A stretch of DNA of 52,802 nt from CAZHGD01 sp964531735 (GTDB lineage Bacteria; Armatimonadota; UBA10988). The translations under genes and the position numbers were made by a program. Below, one piece after another: positions 1 to 7,726 of the stretch. Below the pieces are notes generated by a model. It saw only the letters and a list, made by a program, of their open reading frames with translations, searched no databases and was not told the DNA's origin. The DNA lies in contig CAZHGD010000033.1 of NCBI GenBank assembly GCA_964531735.1, forward strand, positions 1 to 52,802, read 5' to 3'. Numbering within the stretch: the stretch's first letter is position 1; each line of letters starts with the position of its first letter.

Positions 1-2
1 TC

Positions 3-539
3 GAGCCCCAAGGCGCCCGCGTGCGGCCCGGCGGCAGCGTCGAGGTCGTCGTCACCGTGGGTGGGCTGAAGCCCGAGACGATGTCCCTCGTCACGCAGAG
101 CCGCGGCGAGCGGGAGCGTTCCACGCCGCTGGCCGTGCTCGACGGCTGGCAGCGGCGCGGCGTGGCCAACTCGGCCCGGGCCGTCTGGGCGCTGTGGGAG
201 CTGGCCGTGCAGCCGCCGACCGATGACTGGCCGGTCGACCCGGCGCAGATCGAGCGGTGGACGCTGCGCGAGGTGTTCGACTGGACCGCCGCCGAGATCC
301 GCGAGCGCGCGCCGCGCCGCGAGACGGCGCTCGCGATGCAGGCCGCCCAAGGCTGGACCGGCGCGGCCATCTTCGCCGCGCCACAGACCTGTTCGCCGGC
401 CGCGCAGGCGCAACGGGCACTATGGGCCCGCCAGCGCCAGGCCTGGCGCGACGGACCGATGTCAGCCCTCCTGCCGCCGCGGCCGCAGGAGCCGATTCCG
501 GCTGCCTGGCGGCCGACGTCGTGGCCATGGCGTGAGTGA
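3..539 (+). CDS. Partial hypothetical protein (C-terminal part)
   Basis: The frame is open from the left edge of the window to a TGA at 537-539, so this is the C-terminal part of a gene that begins outside. A GTG at 21 is a possible internal start, but nothing marks it as the true one. About 178 residues are visible. They are Trp-, Arg- and Ala-rich with no membrane segment, and I recognise no family. The last codons overlap the GTG at 536 upstream of the next gene, so the two are probably co-transcribed. Function unknown. Confidence 0.55.
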   Translation, partial: EPQGARVRPGGSVEVVVTVGGLKPETMSLVTQSRGERERSTPLAVLDGWQRRGVANSARAVWALWELAVQPPTDDWPVDPAQIERWTLREVFDWTAAEIRERAPRRETALAMQAAQGWTGAAIFAAPQTCSPAAQAQRALWARQRQAWRDGPMSALLPPRPQEPIPAAWRPTSWPWRE

Positions 540-565
540 CCGCAGTCGTTCAGGAGACCAGAGCG

Positions 566-1636
566 ATGGATAGCACGAACAAGCTGGGCCAGTGGTCGGT
601 CGGTCGGCGCGCGTTCCTGCAGGCCAGTGGCGCCGCGGCGTTGAGCCTGGCCCTGTCACGGCTGGAGGCGGCCGAAGGCAAGCTGCCGCGGCGCAAGCTG
701 GGCAGCACCGGCCTGGAGGTGTCGGTCATCTCACTGGGCGCCTGTGATGATGCCCGCATCATCAACCATGCGCTCGACCTGGGCGTCAACCTGCTGCACA
801 CCTCCTCGGGCTACAAGGAGGGTCGCTGCGTGGCCGCGGTCGGTGAGGTGCTGCGCGCGCGGCGCGACGAGGTGATCGTCATGGTGCAGGACAGCCCGCG
901 GAGCAATCGCTTCGACAACGTCTTGCGCCGGTTGCAGACCGACCACGTGGACATCGTGGTGCCGCCGCTCGAACCACGAGCCGACAACGACGGCCGCCTG
1001 AAGGCTGCGTTCGAGCAGAAGCAGAAGGAAGGCAAAGTCAAGTTCCTCGGCTACGCCGCGCACGAACAGATGTCGGGCGTCATCTCGTGCCGCGCCGCGG
1101 CGCCGTTCACCACCGGGCTGATCAACTACAACCTCGGGGTCCGCACCGAACTCGATCCGGTGATGCGTCAAGCGGCCGAGAAGGCCCAGATCGGCTTTGT
1201 GGCCATGAAGGGCACGCGGGGCCTGGACAAGAAGGACAGCGAGGCGTGGCAGGCCGGGCTGCGCAACCTGCTGCAGAACAACGACCTGGCCAGCATCATC
1301 ATCGGCATGCCGTCGTGGCAGCAGCTTGAGCTCAACGTGAACGCTGTGCAGCAGCGGAACGCCCGCGCCGATGCCGCGTTCGCGCGTTACGCCGCGCTCA
1401 ACGCCGACGGGTTCTGTGCGTTCTGCGGGACCTGCCAAGAGGCTTGCCCGCAGCGGCTCGCGCTGATGGACTATCGCCGTGCCGAGCTCTACGCCGAGCG
1501 CGGCGACCAGGACCTGGCCGACGAGCTGCTGGCGACGATCCCGCCCGAGCGCTCGCGCCTCGCCTGTACCGATTGCGGACACTGTACCCGCGCCTGCCCG
1601 CGGCGCCTCGACGTCCGGTCGTGCCTGAACGCCTGA
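566..1636 (+). CDS. Tat-exported aldo/keto reductase-like protein with C-terminal 2x[4Fe-4S] domain
   Basis: The start is ATG 566, because AGGAGA at 552-557 is a good ribosome site; GTG 536 is upstream in frame but lacks one. The N-terminus has a twin-arginine motif (GRRAFLQ) and a hydrophobic stretch, so export as a folded protein is likely. An AKR-type barrel follows (RRKLGSTGLEVSVISLG, then VRTELDPVM). The C-terminus carries two ferredoxin-like clusters, CAFCGTCQEACP and CTDCGHCTRACP. The usual AKR tetrad D-Y-K-H looks mostly lost: the segment reads LLHTSSGY where FFDTAxxY is expected, VMVQ where ATK is expected, and VVPPLEP where LxQLH is expected. Only the Tyr remains. It may be a redox or binding protein rather than a classical NADPH reductase. 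Confidence 0.85.
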   Translation: MDSTNKLGQWSVGRRAFLQASGAAALSLALSRLEAAEGKLPRRKLGSTGLEVSVISLGACDDARIINHALDLGVNLLHTSSGYKEGRCVAAVGEVLRARRDEVIVMVQDSPRSNRFDNVLRRLQTDHVDIVVPPLEPRADNDGRLKAAFEQKQKEGKVKFLGYAAHEQMSGVISCRAAAPFTTGLINYNLGVRTELDPVMRQAAEKAQIGFVAMKGTRGLDKKDSEAWQAGLRNLLQNNDLASIIIGMPSWQQLELNVNAVQQRNARADAAFARYAALNADGFCAFCGTCQEACPQRLALMDYRRAELYAERGDQDLADELLATIPPERSRLACTDCGHCTRACPRRLDVRSCLNA

Positions 1637-1671
1637 GCAGACGCTGAGCGCGGCGCCTGCGGAGTCTCACC

Positions 1672-2763
1672 ATGCCTGAGTGGCTGCTTTGTCTCTCGCT
1701 GCTGGCCGGCAACCCACCGCTGTTCGAGGTCACCCACCCGCTCCAGTGGCCGGTCGGCACGCACGGCTACCGCGGCAGCATGGGCGACCTCGTGCAACTC
1801 AAGGACGGCTCGCTGCTGATGAGCTACACGCGCGGCGGCATCATGGGCCTCAGGTCCACCGACCTGGGACGCACCTGGGGCACGCCGTCTGCGTTGGTCG
1901 CCAATCCCAAGCCGCCCGCCATTGGCAGCTACGTACACCCGAGCTTCCTGCGGCTCAAAGACGGCACCATCCTGCTGACCTACATCCACAGCACGCACCC
2001 GGCCACGCCGTACTACGGCAAGAACTACTACCGGCTCTCGGCCGATGAGGGCCGCACCTGGACCGAGCAGTTCATCCTGACGCCCTACCCCGGCTACGTG
2101 CTGATCCACAACGACCGGTTGTTCACGCTCTCCACCGGTCGCGTCATCGCCATGGCCGAGTACAAAGCGCACCGGCCGAGCACGGATGACCATGGCGGCT
2201 TTGTCGGTCTGGCGTTCTACTCCGACGACCAGGGCCGAAGCTGGCAGGCGAGCCGCAACACCGTCGATATGCAGCCCATCGAGGTCCAGGAGGCCGGTGG
2301 TGTCGAGCTCAAGGACGGGCGGCTGATGATGTTCGCGCGCACCTACTCCGGTCACCCGGTGCGCGCCTACTCGGCCGACGGCGGCGAGACCTGGTCGCAG
2401 GGCGAGGAGCTGCGCGAACTGCCGATGCCCTATGCCGGACTGCCGACGGTGGTCCGGATTCCATCGACGGGTGATCTGCTCTTCGTCTGGATCAGCGGTA
2501 TGTCGACCGACCGCCAGAACCCGAAGGTCAGACGCCGCTGCCGGCTGACCACGGCTATCTCGAAGGACGATGGCCGCACGTTCCAGAGCTTCCGCCACCT
2601 CGCCGACAATCCGGACGACGACTTCGGCTATCAGTTCGTCGAGTTCGTCGGCCAGGACCTGGCGCTGATCGGCTACCACGCCCGCGACGGGCTGCACGTG
2701 GCCCGGATTGGTATCGACTGGTTCTACGCCGGCGCGGCGACGCTGCCAGAGCCGCGGCCATGA
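1672..2763 (+). CDS. Sialidase-family (BNR/Asp-box repeat) protein
   Basis: The 363-residue product has at least five Asp-box repeats (STDLGRTW, SADEGRTW, SDDQGRSW, SADGGETW, SKDDGRTF). These are the turn motifs of six-bladed sialidase-type beta-propellers. The N-terminus is short and hydrophobic (MPEWLLCLSLLAG), a possible weak signal peptide. The start is ATG 1672, preceded by GGAG and a 7-base spacer. The gene follows the iron-sulfur AKR-like gene by 35 bases and ends just before a strong hairpin. Asp-box proteins include sialidases and many other glycan-active or binding propellers. I cannot confirm the sialidase catalytic residues, so the substrate is open. Confidence 0.85.
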   Translation: MPEWLLCLSLLAGNPPLFEVTHPLQWPVGTHGYRGSMGDLVQLKDGSLLMSYTRGGIMGLRSTDLGRTWGTPSALVANPKPPAIGSYVHPSFLRLKDGTILLTYIHSTHPATPYYGKNYYRLSADEGRTWTEQFILTPYPGYVLIHNDRLFTLSTGRVIAMAEYKAHRPSTDDHGGFVGLAFYSDDQGRSWQASRNTVDMQPIEVQEAGGVELKDGRLMMFARTYSGHPVRAYSADGGETWSQGEELRELPMPYAGLPTVVRIPSTGDLLFVWISGMSTDRQNPKVRRRCRLTTAISKDDGRTFQSFRHLADNPDDDFGYQFVEFVGQDLALIGYHARDGLHVARIGIDWFYAGAATLPEPRP

Positions 2764-2773
2764 TCGCCCGACG

Positions 2774-2800
2774 CCTCGCGCCGGCGCGTCCGGCGCGAGG
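2774..2800. terminator. Bidirectional hairpin terminator between convergent genes
   Basis: A perfect 11-base inverted repeat (CCTCGCGCCGG / CCGGCGCGAGG) with a 5-base loop lies between the convergent sialidase-like gene and the ACT-domain gene. There is no T-run, so it may depend on stem strength or act with Rho. Confidence 0.65.
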
Positions 2801-2845
2801 TGCCCACGACGCCCCTGGCGCTGGCCACCGGCCGACGCCCTGGCG

Positions 2846-3214
2846 CTAGCCGAGCGACTTCCAGGCCGGGTCGATCTCGTCGGGCACGATCAGCATGTGC
2901 ATCTGCCCGTCGGCCACATAGGCGCCGCACGCGCGCAGGTTGAGCCCGGCGTCGGCGATGGGCCGCAGGGTCTCCATGGCGGCACCGATCTTGTCCTGTC
3001 CGGTGACCACAATCGCGCCGCGCGTGTGGAACGGTCCGCAGTTCTGCCCCGGCTTCGGCAAGGCGTAGACGAACGCCGGCCCGCTCGAGCGGTCGGCCGC
3101 CACCAGGCACAGCAGGTCGATGCCGGCGGCTTCGACCTGCTGCAATGCCGTGCAGAGCGTGCCCGGTGAGTTGGGCACTTCGATCACGAGCACCTCGACA
3201 AGCTCCTTGTTCAT
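2846..3214 (-). CDS. Small ACT-domain protein
   Basis: The 122-residue protein opens with VEVLVIEVPNSPGTLCTALQ, the beta-alpha start of an ACT domain (ligand-binding fold for amino acids). A second half (GAIVVTGQDKIGAAMETLRP) suggests either a second ACT-like unit or the rest of one. No catalytic domain is attached. Such stand-alone proteins often act as ligand-responsive regulators, but the ligand here is unknown. The start at 3214 is supported by GGAGGG a few bases upstream on the minus strand. It is transcribed divergently from the prepilin gene at 3375. Confidence 0.75.
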   Translation of the reverse strand: MNKELVEVLVIEVPNSPGTLCTALQQVEAAGIDLLCLVAADRSSGPAFVYALPKPGQNCGPFHTRGAIVVTGQDKIGAAMETLRPIADAGLNLRACGAYVADGQMHMLIVPDEIDPAWKSLG

Positions 3215-3314
3215 GGCTCGGTCCCTCCGCAGATCAGGCTGTCACGGCTCTACGACGAGTGTGCCCTGCGCCAACCGCCATGGTCAAGCGCGCCGGCAAG
3301 ATCGCCGCGGGCCA

Positions 3315-3320
3315 TTGACA
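3315..3320 (+). promoter_or_regulatory. Candidate -35 box (TTGACA) upstream of prepilin gene
   Basis: A consensus TTGACA lies 55 bases before the prepilin start. The matching -10 region at 3338-3343 (GAAACG) is poor, so only the -35 is convincing. Confidence 0.3.
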
Positions 3321-3374
3321 GCGCCCAGCGGATGTGCGAAACGCGTAACGGGGCAGGAACGCAGGAGGCCAACT

Positions 3375-3974
3375 ATGCACCGACGATGCGGCTTCACGCT
3401 GATCGAGCTGTTGGTCGTGATCGCCATCATCGCGATTCTGGCGGCCATTCTCTTCCCGGTGTTCGCCAAGGCGCGCGAGAAGGCCCGCCAGTCGAGCTGC
3501 AACTCGAACCTGAAACAGGCCGGTGTGGCGGCGCTGCAGTACGCCCAGGACTATGACGAGATGCTGGTCTGCCACAGCATGAACCCGTCGAGCACCGAGG
3601 GTCCGCCGCGCTGGTGGGACCTGGTCCAGCCGTACCTGAAGAACCAGCAGATGGGCTCGTGCCCATCCGCCGTGGATCTGGGCCTGGGCTACGGCTGCAA
3701 CGTGAACATCCCGAAGGGCGTTGGCAAGGCCATGGCGACCATCACCCGGCCGGCCGAGACGGCCTGGTTCGCCGACATCAACGCCAACCGCGCCTTCATG
3801 CGCGGCGGCATCGGCAGTTGCGGCCACGGTGACTGCGTCAACGGGCAGTTCAGCGCGCGTCACAACGAAATGGGCAACGCCGCGTTCATGGACGGCCACG
3901 CCAAGGCGCTCAAGTACAACGTGTTCTACGACGTGCTCGGGTGCCCGTCGTATCTGTGTGATGTGAACAAGTAG
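3375..3974 (+). CDS. Type II prepilin-like (pseudopilin) protein, H-X9-DG family
   Basis: The 199-residue product starts MHRRCGFTLIELLVVIAIIA. This is a short basic leader, the G/FTLIE prepilin peptidase cleavage site and a hydrophobic helix. The next segment, FPVFAKAREKARQSSC, is typical of Armatimonadota pseudopilins. The C-terminal half has conserved Cys and the FSARHNEMGNAAFMDGHAK segment of the H-X9-DG-type C-terminal domain. It is expected in a type II secretion or type IV pilus-like fibre after processing by a prepilin peptidase. ATG 3375 is chosen because AGGAGG at 3363-3368 precedes it; longer in-frame starts lack this. A paralogue lies at 35253. Confidence 0.92.
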   Translation: MHRRCGFTLIELLVVIAIIAILAAILFPVFAKAREKARQSSCNSNLKQAGVAALQYAQDYDEMLVCHSMNPSSTEGPPRWWDLVQPYLKNQQMGSCPSAVDLGLGYGCNVNIPKGVGKAMATITRPAETAWFADINANRAFMRGGIGSCGHGDCVNGQFSARHNEMGNAAFMDGHAKALKYNVFYDVLGCPSYLCDVNK

Positions 3975-4004
3975 ACGTGCCGGCAGGCGTTGCGAGGAGC
4001 AAGC

Positions 4005-4538
4005 ATGACGGCGACACGCCCTCGGTTCGTGGTGGGCGGTGGGTTGCTATGCTGGTTGCTGGTGGCTGGCTGGGTCGTGGCCGACGGTCCGCCGGCCGCG
4101 GCCCAGAGCCGGAGTTGCGGCCGCTGCGGCGCTTCGCTGCCGAGCGGCGCCGGGGTCGGCTCGGCCTGTCCGCGCTGCGGCGTCACCTTCCGGCGCGTGA
4201 AGACCAGCCGCCCGACCGATCTCGGCACCGTCGTCCTGGCCATCGCGATCATGGTGGCGGTGGTGTTCCTCGCCGAGTGCGCTCAGGCGTTCTTGGGGGC
4301 TGTCTGCCTGCTCTTCACCAACCATCGGCCGTACGAGACGATGGGTGCCACCGAGCGGCGCTACCACGAACGCCTGGCCCGGCGGCTGGGCCGGCGCGGA
4401 CCCGACGCGCGGGCCGAACACGCCAAGCACCTGGCGCAGGAGCGGCTGGAGGCGCAGCGGACCGGCCATGTGCCGCAAGGCGTCGAGCCGACCACTGACG
4501 CCGAGGCGGACCACCAGCCACGCTACCTGCGGGAGTAG
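4005..4538 (+). CDS. Membrane protein with zinc-ribbon and signal-like N-terminus
   Basis: The 177-residue protein has a hydrophobic N-terminus (FVVGGGLLCWLLVAGWVVA), then a zinc-ribbon with two CxxC pairs (CGRCG and CPRCG about 17 residues apart). A second membrane segment (VVLAIAIMVAVVFLAECAQA) follows, with a charged, probably helical C-terminus rich in Arg and Glu. GAGGAG just upstream supports ATG 4005. It lies 30 bases after the prepilin gene and may share its transcript. I do not recognise a family. A similar zinc-ribbon-plus-membrane design recurs at 40279. Confidence 0.7.
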   Translation: MTATRPRFVVGGGLLCWLLVAGWVVADGPPAAAQSRSCGRCGASLPSGAGVGSACPRCGVTFRRVKTSRPTDLGTVVLAIAIMVAVVFLAECAQAFLGAVCLLFTNHRPYETMGATERRYHERLARRLGRRGPDARAEHAKHLAQERLEAQRTGHVPQGVEPTTDAEADHQPRYLRE

Positions 4539-4627
4539 CGACAGCGCCAGGCACACCGGCGAATGCGGCGCTCTGGCCCACAGGCCCGCGAGCGAGCATC
4601 GACTTGGCGGTGGTCTGCTCGGCGCCG

Positions 4628-4649
4628 GCTGGTCAAGCGCTTGGCCAGC
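4628..4649. terminator. Candidate hairpin between convergent genes
   Basis: This is a 22-base near-perfect palindrome (GCTGGTCAA / TTGGCCAGC arms, one G-T pair, GCGC loop) between the convergent membrane-protein and M14 genes. There is no T-run. Confidence 0.35.
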
Positions 4650-4671
4650 GTGGCCTGGCAGACGGACCGGT

Positions 4672-5784
4672 CTACGCCGCCAGATACCGCTCCATCGCCA
4701 CCCCGAAGTCCCGCCCGAACCGGCGCACCACCGCCGGGGTCAACACCGGGCGCCCCTCGCCGAAGTAGGGCATCTCGAAGCTGAAGCCGAGCCGGGCGCC
4801 GAGCGAGCAGAAGTAGCGCCCGGACGTCGGATGCGCGGGCTGATTCCACTCGACGCCGACAGCGACGTCGTCAGCGGGGTCGTAGCGCAAGCGGTCGCCC
4901 GCCGGTGAGCGCCTGGTCTCTTCGGCCAGGAAGCCCCCGAAGCGGCGCGCCTCGACCTCGTTGGTTGGCCGGCCCTTGTGCGAGATGAACGGCCGGTCGT
5001 TGCGGCCGCCCCACAGCCACGGTGAGTGCAGGTCGATGCCGGCGGTCAGCGGCAACGGGCGCAGATAGCCTTGCAGGGCCTGCACCGCCCGGTAGATCGG
5101 CGCCTCGCCGTAGTCGCCGCAGTGGTCGTGTGGCCGGCGGTTCTTGCCCTGGTCGCCTTGCTCGACACCGTCCACGTCCACAAACGGCACCACGTGGACA
5201 CAGGTGCCAGCCAGAAGCGTGCTCTGTGGGTCGAGGCAGTAGTCCAGAATGCCTTCCAGCAGGTACGACGCGCTGGCCTCGCAGGCGTGGTGCCGGGCCG
5301 TGAACAGGATCTGCCGCGGCGCGTCGGGCCGGCCGAGCCGCAGGAGCGGCACCGCGCGGCCGTGTTCGGAGGTGGTCAACGCCGTCTGCACCAACTGCGG
5401 ATGATCGCGATGCCGCGCGCACCAGGCGGCCCAGTCGCGACCGACGTAGGGCACACACATGCTGAAGTAGACCACGTCGGCGTCGGCGGCGAAGCGGTAG
5501 CGGAACGAGCTGCCGCTAACCCGCGTCGCGCGCCCAGCCCACGACCAGTCGCGCCCATCGCGGCTGACCGCCGGACCATACGGACCCACCACCTCGCCGT
5601 TGGTGAACCGGAAGAGCAGTTCGCGCCCGGCCGCGCCCTCGACACGGCAGTTCCAGTAGAACCACCAGCCCTCGGTGTCGCGCAGATCCTGCGCCAGGCG
5701 GATAGTGTCGCCCTGCACCACCACCTGGGTGATGTTGCCACCGGGATGGTCGCCGCGCACCGACACTGGGCCCACGCTGCTCAT
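4672..5784 (-). CDS. M14-family zinc carboxypeptidase (cytosolic carboxypeptidase-like)
   Basis: The 370-residue protein has an N-terminal beta-rich domain like that of cytosolic carboxypeptidases, including YFSMCVPYVGRDW near residues 105-120. The M14 metallopeptidase core follows. Expected zinc ligands are visible as HACE in TARHHACEAS (about residue 165) and His in GIDLHSPW (about 251). The catalytic Glu is likely in FEMPYFGE (about 335). It should remove C-terminal residues from a peptide or a related amide; the substrate is unknown. There is no signal peptide, so it is probably cytoplasmic. It lies downstream of the PfkB kinase gene on the same strand with a hairpin between. Confidence 0.88.
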   Translation of the reverse strand: MSSVGPVSVRGDHPGGNITQVVVQGDTIRLAQDLRDTEGWWFYWNCRVEGAAGRELLFRFTNGEVVGPYGPAVSRDGRDWSWAGRATRVSGSSFRYRFAADADVVYFSMCVPYVGRDWAAWCARHRDHPQLVQTALTTSEHGRAVPLLRLGRPDAPRQILFTARHHACEASASYLLEGILDYCLDPQSTLLAGTCVHVVPFVDVDGVEQGDQGKNRRPHDHCGDYGEAPIYRAVQALQGYLRPLPLTAGIDLHSPWLWGGRNDRPFISHKGRPTNEVEARRFGGFLAEETRRSPAGDRLRYDPADDVAVGVEWNQPAHPTSGRYFCSLGARLGFSFEMPYFGEGRPVLTPAVVRRFGRDFGVAMERYLAA

Positions 5785-5798
5785 CGCGCCAACGCTCC

Positions 5799-5821
5799 CG
5801 CGTCACACCGACGGTGACGCG
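5799..5821 (-). terminator. Intercistronic hairpin after the PfkB kinase gene
   Basis: Perfect 8-base arms (CGCGTCAC / GTGACGCG) flank a 7-base loop just downstream of the kinase stop and upstream of the carboxypeptidase start. It could attenuate read-through or mark an RNA end. Confidence 0.4.
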
Positions 5822-5828
5822 CCGGCGG

Positions 5829-6734
5829 TCAGTCGAACTGCGTGACCGCGCGGAACTCCTGGTACCGCGCCTCGACCTCGGCGTTGGTCAAAGTGCGCAG
5901 GCGGTCGAGGCTGAAGTCCTCGACGTTGAAGCTGGCCACCACCGTGCCATAGGCCACGGCGCGGCGGAGCGTCGCCTCGTCGGTGCGGTCCTGCTGCGCC
6001 AGGTAGCCCAGCAGGCCACCGGCGAAGCAGTCGCCGCAGCCGGTCGGGTCCTTCACCGCGGCCAGCGGGAAGGCCGGCAGCGAGAAGATGCTGCCCGGCG
6101 TGAACATCATCGCGCCGTGCTCGCCCTTCTTGATGATCACCACCTGCGGGCCCATCTGCAGCAGCTTCTGCGCGGCGGTCAGGTAGCTGGTCTCGCCGGC
6201 CAACATGCGGGCTTCCTCATCGTTGAGCAGCAACAGGTTGACCTTGGCGATGACCTGCGCCAGTTCGGCGCGCGCGATGTCGATCCACAGGTTCATGGTG
6301 TCCAGCGCCACGAACTTCGGGGCGGTGGCCTGCTGCAGCACGCTGAGTTGCAGGCCGGGGTGGATGTTGGCCAGCAGCACGTACTCGCTGGCGCGGTAGG
6401 ACGCCGGCAGCACCGGGTTGAACTCGGCAAACACGTTGAGGTCGGTCGCCAACGTGGTGCGGATGTTCATGTCCTGCTCGTAGCGACCGGCCCAGTGAAA
6501 GGTCAGGCCAGGCTCGTGCTGCAGGCCCTCGGTGTCGATGCCTTTGGAGCGGAAGAACGCGACGTGCTCGGGCGCGAAGTCGTCACCAACGACGCCGACG
6601 ATGCGCGCCGGCGCGAAGAAGCTGGCCGCGACCGACGCATAGGACGCCGCGCCACCGAGTGCTTTGGTCACCGAGCCGTGCGGCGTTTCGACCGTGTCGT
6701 ACGCCACCGAGCCGACCATCAAGAGACCCGCCAT
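5829..6734 (-). CDS. PfkB-family sugar/nucleoside kinase
   Basis: The protein is about 301 residues in the ribokinase/PfkB fold. The N-terminal GSVAYDTVETPHG and LGGAASYASVAAS segments match substrate-binding motifs. The C-terminal signature DPTGCGDCFAGG contains the catalytic Asp and the anion hole. It phosphorylates a sugar or nucleoside-like hydroxyl with ATP; the substrate cannot be read from sequence. The start at 6734 is preferred over 6764 because a good minus-strand promoter (TTGTCA, 17 bases, TACCAT) places the transcript start near 6757. It is divergent from the transaminase gene and shares a -35 region with it. Confidence 0.88.
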   Translation of the reverse strand: MAGLLMVGSVAYDTVETPHGSVTKALGGAASYASVAASFFAPARIVGVVGDDFAPEHVAFFRSKGIDTEGLQHEPGLTFHWAGRYEQDMNIRTTLATDLNVFAEFNPVLPASYRASEYVLLANIHPGLQLSVLQQATAPKFVALDTMNLWIDIARAELAQVIAKVNLLLLNDEEARMLAGETSYLTAAQKLLQMGPQVVIIKKGEHGAMMFTPGSIFSLPAFPLAAVKDPTGCGDCFAGGLLGYLAQQDRTDEATLRRAVAYGTVVASFNVEDFSLDRLRTLTNAEVEARYQEFRAVTQFD

Positions 6735-6762
6735 CGCTCCACCGCCTTCCTGATCGGCGCTC

Positions 6763-6813
6763 ATGGTAGCGGAGTCGCGCACGTTTGACAACGCTCATCG
6801 CAGCGGGCACGAT
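6763..6813. promoter_or_regulatory. Divergent promoters sharing one -35 region
   Basis: On the minus strand TTGTCA (6786-6791) is 17 bases from TACCAT (6763-6768), facing the PfkB gene. On the plus strand TTGACA (6785-6790) is 17 bases from CACGAT (6808-6813), facing the transaminase gene. Both -35 boxes use the same TTGACAA bases. Confidence 0.5.
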
Positions 6814-6832
6814 GGGGCATGGGAGTGCGTCG

Positions 6833-7705
6833 GTGCGTGAGATCGCTTTCCTGAACGGCACCTTTACGCCGTTGTCCAAGGCTCGGGTGTCCATCGACGA
6901 TCGGGGCTTCCAGTTCGGCGACGGCGTATACGAGGTGGTCCGCGGCTACAACGGCCGCCTGCTGGCGCTGGACCGTCACTGGTGGCGGCTGGAGCGCAGT
7001 CTGCGCGAACTGCGCATCGAGGGTGTGGACCTGGCAGCCCTGCGCGACCGCCTCCACGAGGCCGTGGCGCGCGCGGGCTTCCCCGATCCGCTGGTCTACC
7101 TCCAGGTGACGCGCGGCACCGCGCCGCGCAGCCACACCTGGAACCCGTCGCAGATGGTGCCCACCATCCTGATGACCGTCCGGCGGGCGCACGGCCCGTC
7201 CGAGCGCGAGCGCGCCGAAGGCGTCACCGCCATCACCACGCCCGACATCCGCTGGAAGCGCTGCGACATCAAGTCGGTCAACCTGTTGGCCAACGTGATG
7301 GCACGCCAGCAGGCGCGCGAGGCCGGCGCCGCCGAAGCCATCTTCGTGGCCGACGATCAGCGCGTCAGCGAAGGGTCGCACAGCGCCATCCTGATCGTGC
7401 AGGACGGCGTGCTGATGGGGCCGCCGCCGGGGCCAGAGACGCTGCCGAGCATCACCCGCTCGCTGCTCGGCGACTGCGCCGCCGAGCTGGGTCTGCTGAC
7501 CGCGGACGAGTGGTTCACCCTCGACCAGCTCTACGCCGCCGATGAGGTGCTGCTGGCCAACACCAGCGACGAGGTGCTGCCGATCGTCAAGGTGGACCAT
7601 CGGCTCATCGCCGGTGGCGAGGTCGGCCCGGTGGCGCGGCGGCTGGCCGCGGCCTTCGAGGCCGCGACCATGGCCGCCGATGAAGCGTTGGCTACCAGCG
7701 CCTGA
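6833..7705 (+). CDS. dat: D-amino-acid transaminase (class IV PLP aminotransferase)
   Basis: The 290-residue protein has the fold-type IV pattern: an N-terminal FLNGTF...DRGFQFGDGVYEV block and the PLP lysine in KRCDIKSVNLLANV. The phosphate-binding EGSHSAILIV block follows. The motif LQVTRGTAPRSH matches the carboxylate-binding RxxxRxH loop of Bacillus-type D-alanine transaminase rather than branched-chain enzymes. It would interconvert D-alanine, D-glutamate and keto acids, feeding the cell wall. GTG 6833 is chosen because GGGAG lies 7 bases upstream and fits the promoter at 6785-6813; ATG 6812 overlaps that -10 box. Confidence 0.88.
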   Translation: MREIAFLNGTFTPLSKARVSIDDRGFQFGDGVYEVVRGYNGRLLALDRHWWRLERSLRELRIEGVDLAALRDRLHEAVARAGFPDPLVYLQVTRGTAPRSHTWNPSQMVPTILMTVRRAHGPSERERAEGVTAITTPDIRWKRCDIKSVNLLANVMARQQAREAGAAEAIFVADDQRVSEGSHSAILIVQDGVLMGPPPGPETLPSITRSLLGDCAAELGLLTADEWFTLDQLYAADEVLLANTSDEVLPIVKVDHRLIAGGEVGPVARRLAAAFEAATMAADEALATSA

Positions 7706-7726
7706 ACCGACCCGCCGTCGCGAGAC

